From Planctomycetota bacterium (GTDB taxonomy: Bacteria > Planctomycetota > Phycisphaerae > Phycisphaerales > UBA1924): a stretch of 53,901 bases of DNA. Both the position numbers and the translations under genes were made by a program. The notes under the pieces were generated by a model. That model was not told where the DNA came from. It saw only the letters and a program-made list of their open reading frames with translations, and did no database searches. This document shows positions 51,530 through 53,901 of this stretch, in pieces. Location: contig RFGH01000215.1 in the NCBI GenBank assembly GCA_003696675.1, positions 1 through 53,901 on the forward strand, read 5' to 3'. Every line of letters starts with the position of its first letter. The stretch's first letter is position 1.

Positions 51530-51552
51530 GCACCCCGGCCCAGCCGGGGTGC
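51530..51552. terminator. hairpin between convergent fdxA and HerA-like gene
   Basis: Perfect 10-bp stem GCACCCCGGC with a 3-nt loop, followed on the plus strand by TTATCTAT; it ends 4 bp before the stop codon of the minus-strand gene. Confidence 0.8.
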
Positions 51553-51556
51553 TTAT

Positions 51557-53901
51557 CTATCGGATCCGATACGCCGGCTCCGCCCGCCCATCCCCCGAAA
51601 TCCGCACCGGCAACCACACCACGCGCACCTCGCCCACCCGCATCTCCGACTTCCGCGGCGACACCGACACCGTCTCGATCTCGAGCGACTCCGGATCCCA
51701 CCGCCGACGCAGCGCCTCGATCTCCCGATTCGCCTCGTCCGCCAACAGCCGCACCTCCTCCCGCGCCTCGGCCAGCACCGCCTCCGCCCGATCCACATCC
51801 CGCGCCTGCTGACTCGCCCGACCCACCGACCGCGCCGCGGTCCCCGCCCGCCCCGCATTGGTCGAACTGATCTTCTTCCGACCCAGCAGCACCCCCAGGA
51901 TCGTCTGCCCGATCGACACCGCGCTCGACAGCCGCGCCTGCTCGGCCTGACCCCGCTCGCGCTCCACCGCCCGCTCGGCCCGCTCCACCCTTTTCTCCAG
52001 CGTCTCGATCTTCTTGGCGTACTTCGCCCGCAGCTCTTCTACCTCTTCGTCCCGACGCTCGTGCGCCGCCTGACGCACCCGCACGCGGAACGCGCCGAGC
52101 AGTTCGCCCGGCTCGCCGATCAGTTTCAGCGCCCTGCACTGATGAATCTCGATCGCCTGCGTGCGATACAACCAGTCCTTGAGCGACTTCGCCCACCCCG
52201 CGTACGACTTCTCGTTCGTCGCGTCCGCGTGCAACGGCTCGAACGACCCGCGCCCGTCCGGCGCGTCGTCCAGTTCCAGAGCCTCGCCCCACACCACCCG
52301 CGCCGCATCCCACGGCGAACGCGCGTCCGCATCCACCCCGATCGGCGCAACCACCCGCGCGTCCCGCCATAAATCCAACCCCACGCCCGCCCGCACATGA
52401 TGCAGCGACGCCTCGCCCAGCAGCGCGGGCCGATATACCAGCCGGTCCCCCACCCGCACCGTCGCGCTCACCGGCGCGAACACCACCGACACCCCCGCCG
52501 GAACCGCCGGCGCCAACGAAGTCGTAGACGCCGCAGCCTCGACCACCGCCGGATGGGTCAACGGCGCCCCGTCTTTCGTTTCTTCCTTGATCGCTTTGTC
52601 ATTGGCAAGTCTGGAGATTTCCGCAAGCGTCATCGGCCCGCGCAGATAGCTCATCGCCCACCGCGTTTTGAAATGCGTCGGCCCGCCGCCGTGCACGCTG
52701 TGCAGCCAAAACTCGCGCTTGCCCAAACCCGAGATCATCCGGTCCAGCGCGCCCCGATCGCCCCCGCCGCCCACAGCGTCCAGCCCGTCCATCAGCCGCG
52801 CCTTGTCCCGCTCGGTCTGCAGCCGCCCGATCAGCCAGGTCCCCGCGTTCGACAGGCCCTTGTAGTCCAGATCAACCGGGTTCTGCGTCGCCAGCACGCA
52901 GCCCACGCCGTACGCACGCGCCTGCTTCATCAGCGTCAGCAGCGGCGTCTTGCTCGGCGGGTTGGCCGTCGGCGGGAAGTAGCCGAACACCTCGTCCATG
53001 TACAGCATCGCCCGCAGCGAGCCCGTGCCCGGCTGGCGACGCATCCACGCGATCAGCTCGCCCAGCACCAGCGTCACGAAAAACATCCGCTCCTGGTCAC
53101 CCAGGTGCGCGATCGACAGCACCGACACCCGGGGCTTGCCCTCCGGCGTGTGCAGCAGCCGCCCGATGTCCATCGGCTCGCCGTCCAGCCAGCCCGCGAA
53201 GCCCGGCGACGCCAGCAGGTTGTTCAGCCGCATCGCCAACGCGCCGCGATCCTTCGGCGCCATGAACGCATCCACATCCAGCACGCCGATCTTCGCCAGC
53301 GGCGGGTTCTGCACCAGCCCGATCAGCCCCGCCAGATCCAACCCAACGCCCCGCGCCCACGCGTCGCCGATCACGCTCGCCAGCAAGATGTGCTCGCGGC
53401 TCTGGATCGGGTCCGCGTCCACGCCCAGCAGCGTGCACAGCCCCGACGCCAGCGACACCAGCCGGTCCCGCGCCGATTCCGGATCAGTCCCCTTCGCCGG
53501 CGGGTCCATGCTGCGGATCGGCGTCAGCCCCCGCCCGGCCGAACTGCCCGGCGTGTACACCGCGAAGTCCGCCGTCGCCCGCAGCCGCGCGATCCGCTCC
53601 GGCCCCTGCCCCCACTCCGCCAGCCCGTTCCGCCACACCTCCGCCTGCGACGCGGCGAACGCGTCCGGCGTCATCCCCTTCCGCTCGGCCGCCCCCGGAT
53701 CGATCCACGCCCGGAACGACGCCGCGTCCAGCTCCGGGAAGGTCAGCATCAGGTTCCCGAGATCCCCCTTCGGATCGATCGCGATCACCGGCACGCCGTC
53801 CATCGCGGCCTCTTCGATGATCGAGATCCCCAGCCCCGTCTTACCCGACCCCGTCATCCCCACGCACACCGCGTGCGTCGTCAGATCACGCGAGTCATAC
53901 A
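51557..53901 (-). CDS. HerA/DUF853-like ATPase with coiled-coil tail, 5' end cut by window
   Basis: At least 781 codons; the frame stays open to the right edge (YDSRDLTTHAVCVGMTGSGKTG), so the N-terminus is missing. Walker A GMTGSGKTG, then PVIAIDPKGDLGNL, Walker B LRAMLYMDEVFGYFPP, and a sensor-like ATQNPVDLDYKGLSNAGTWLIGRLQTERDKARLMDGLD, all as in FtsK/HerA-type ATPases. The C-terminal third has a long coiled coil (about 560-720 of the visible part) with a short hydrophobic stretch (VSIGQTILGVLLG) and ends in a beta-like tail. HerA-type proteins work in DNA end processing or in transport; the role here is unknown. Confidence 0.88.
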   Translation of the reverse strand, partial: YDSRDLTTHAVCVGMTGSGKTGLGISIIEEAAMDGVPVIAIDPKGDLGNLMLTFPELDAASFRAWIDPGAAERKGMTPDAFAASQAEVWRNGLAEWGQGPERIARLRATADFAVYTPGSSAGRGLTPIRSMDPPAKGTDPESARDRLVSLASGLCTLLGVDADPIQSREHILLASVIGDAWARGVGLDLAGLIGLVQNPPLAKIGVLDVDAFMAPKDRGALAMRLNNLLASPGFAGWLDGEPMDIGRLLHTPEGKPRVSVLSIAHLGDQERMFFVTLVLGELIAWMRRQPGTGSLRAMLYMDEVFGYFPPTANPPSKTPLLTLMKQARAYGVGCVLATQNPVDLDYKGLSNAGTWLIGRLQTERDKARLMDGLDAVGGGGDRGALDRMISGLGKREFWLHSVHGGGPTHFKTRWAMSYLRGPMTLAEISRLANDKAIKEETKDGAPLTHPAVVEAAASTTSLAPAVPAGVSVVFAPVSATVRVGDRLVYRPALLGEASLHHVRAGVGLDLWRDARVVAPIGVDADARSPWDAARVVWGEALELDDAPDGRGSFEPLHADATNEKSYAGWAKSLKDWLYRTQAIEIHQCRALKLIGEPGELLGAFRVRVRQAAHERRDEEVEELRAKYAKKIETLEKRVERAERAVERERGQAEQARLSSAVSIGQTILGVLLGRKKISSTNAGRAGTAARSVGRASQQARDVDRAEAVLAEAREEVRLLADEANREIEALRRRWDPESLEIETVSVSPRKSEMRVGEVRVVWLPVRISGDGRAEPAYRIR

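Noticed and set aside
1..53901. tRNA, rRNA, CRISPR arrays, transposases, prophage genes
   Set aside because: None recognised on reading both strands; small tRNAs cannot be excluded without a covariance search.

Overview
The window looks like a chromosomal segment of a high-GC planctomycete, most likely class Phycisphaerae. The evidence is protein-level pattern recognition, with no database search: a cluster of exported proteins ending in the duplicated Asn-Phe-Phe-Asp repeat with a terminal Gly-Cys-Pro (the GC-type dockerin I know from Phycisphaerales), H-X9-DG-type prepilin-like proteins, small zinc-ribbon membrane proteins and a CACAGAG palindrome of a kind common in planctomycete intergenic DNA. 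Lipid A genes (ompH-like, lpxD, lpxC) indicate a Gram-negative envelope.

Layout. 1-13.6 kb: an accessory block of exported proteins with dockerin-like tails (repeat-rich propeller-like protein cut by the window edge, secreted protein, large sialidase-like/LamG-like protein, small anchored protein, two tandem di-heme cytochrome c peroxidase paralogs with a broken beta-helix gene between them), interrupted by a frameshifted winged-helix regulator and by lpdA. 13.6-14.0 kb: a non-coding, strongly structured interval with a candidate small RNA. 14.0-24.3 kb: recR-rpoN, a convergent ABC permease/zinc-ribbon pair, the ompH-lpxD-lpxC operon, then a lipoprotein, a pseudopilin-like protein and a membrane-anchored protein. 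24.3-31.9 kb: a small membrane protein, rplM-rpsI, a CPBP protease, a DUF4139-like protein, a TVP38-family membrane protein and an MBL hydrolase. 31.9-36.2 kb: dnaA with a candidate origin downstream, then tatC-tadA-mutM on the other strand. 36.3-40.9 kb: an ECF sigma/putative anti-sigma/PDZ trio, a MoxR ATPase and an Rrf2 regulator. 41-45.5 kb: lysS with an unusual low-GC insertion, a secreted protein, pyrE and a membrane protein. 45.6-48.7 kb: a complete arsenic operon arsR-arsC-arsM-acr3. 48.7-53.9 kb: metG, a zinc-ribbon protein, a 7Fe ferredoxin behind a Fur-box-like palindrome, and a HerA-like ATPase that runs off the right edge.

Main signals for a second look: (1) a recurrent TAnnnT -10 element that at seven genes ends only 5-9 nt before the start codon, predicting leaderless mRNAs; (2) an in-frame insertion of about 80 residues in LysRS lying in an island of about 50% GC inside a much richer gene; (3) a candidate RNA of about 190 nt on the minus strand before recR; (4) a candidate oriC with DnaA-box-like sites and five CCGACA repeats; (5) two single-base frameshifts in the dockerin region, either real decay or assembly errors; (6) a TatC with an extra periplasmic domain. 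No tRNA, rRNA, CRISPR array or transposase gene was seen. All domain calls are from motif recognition only.
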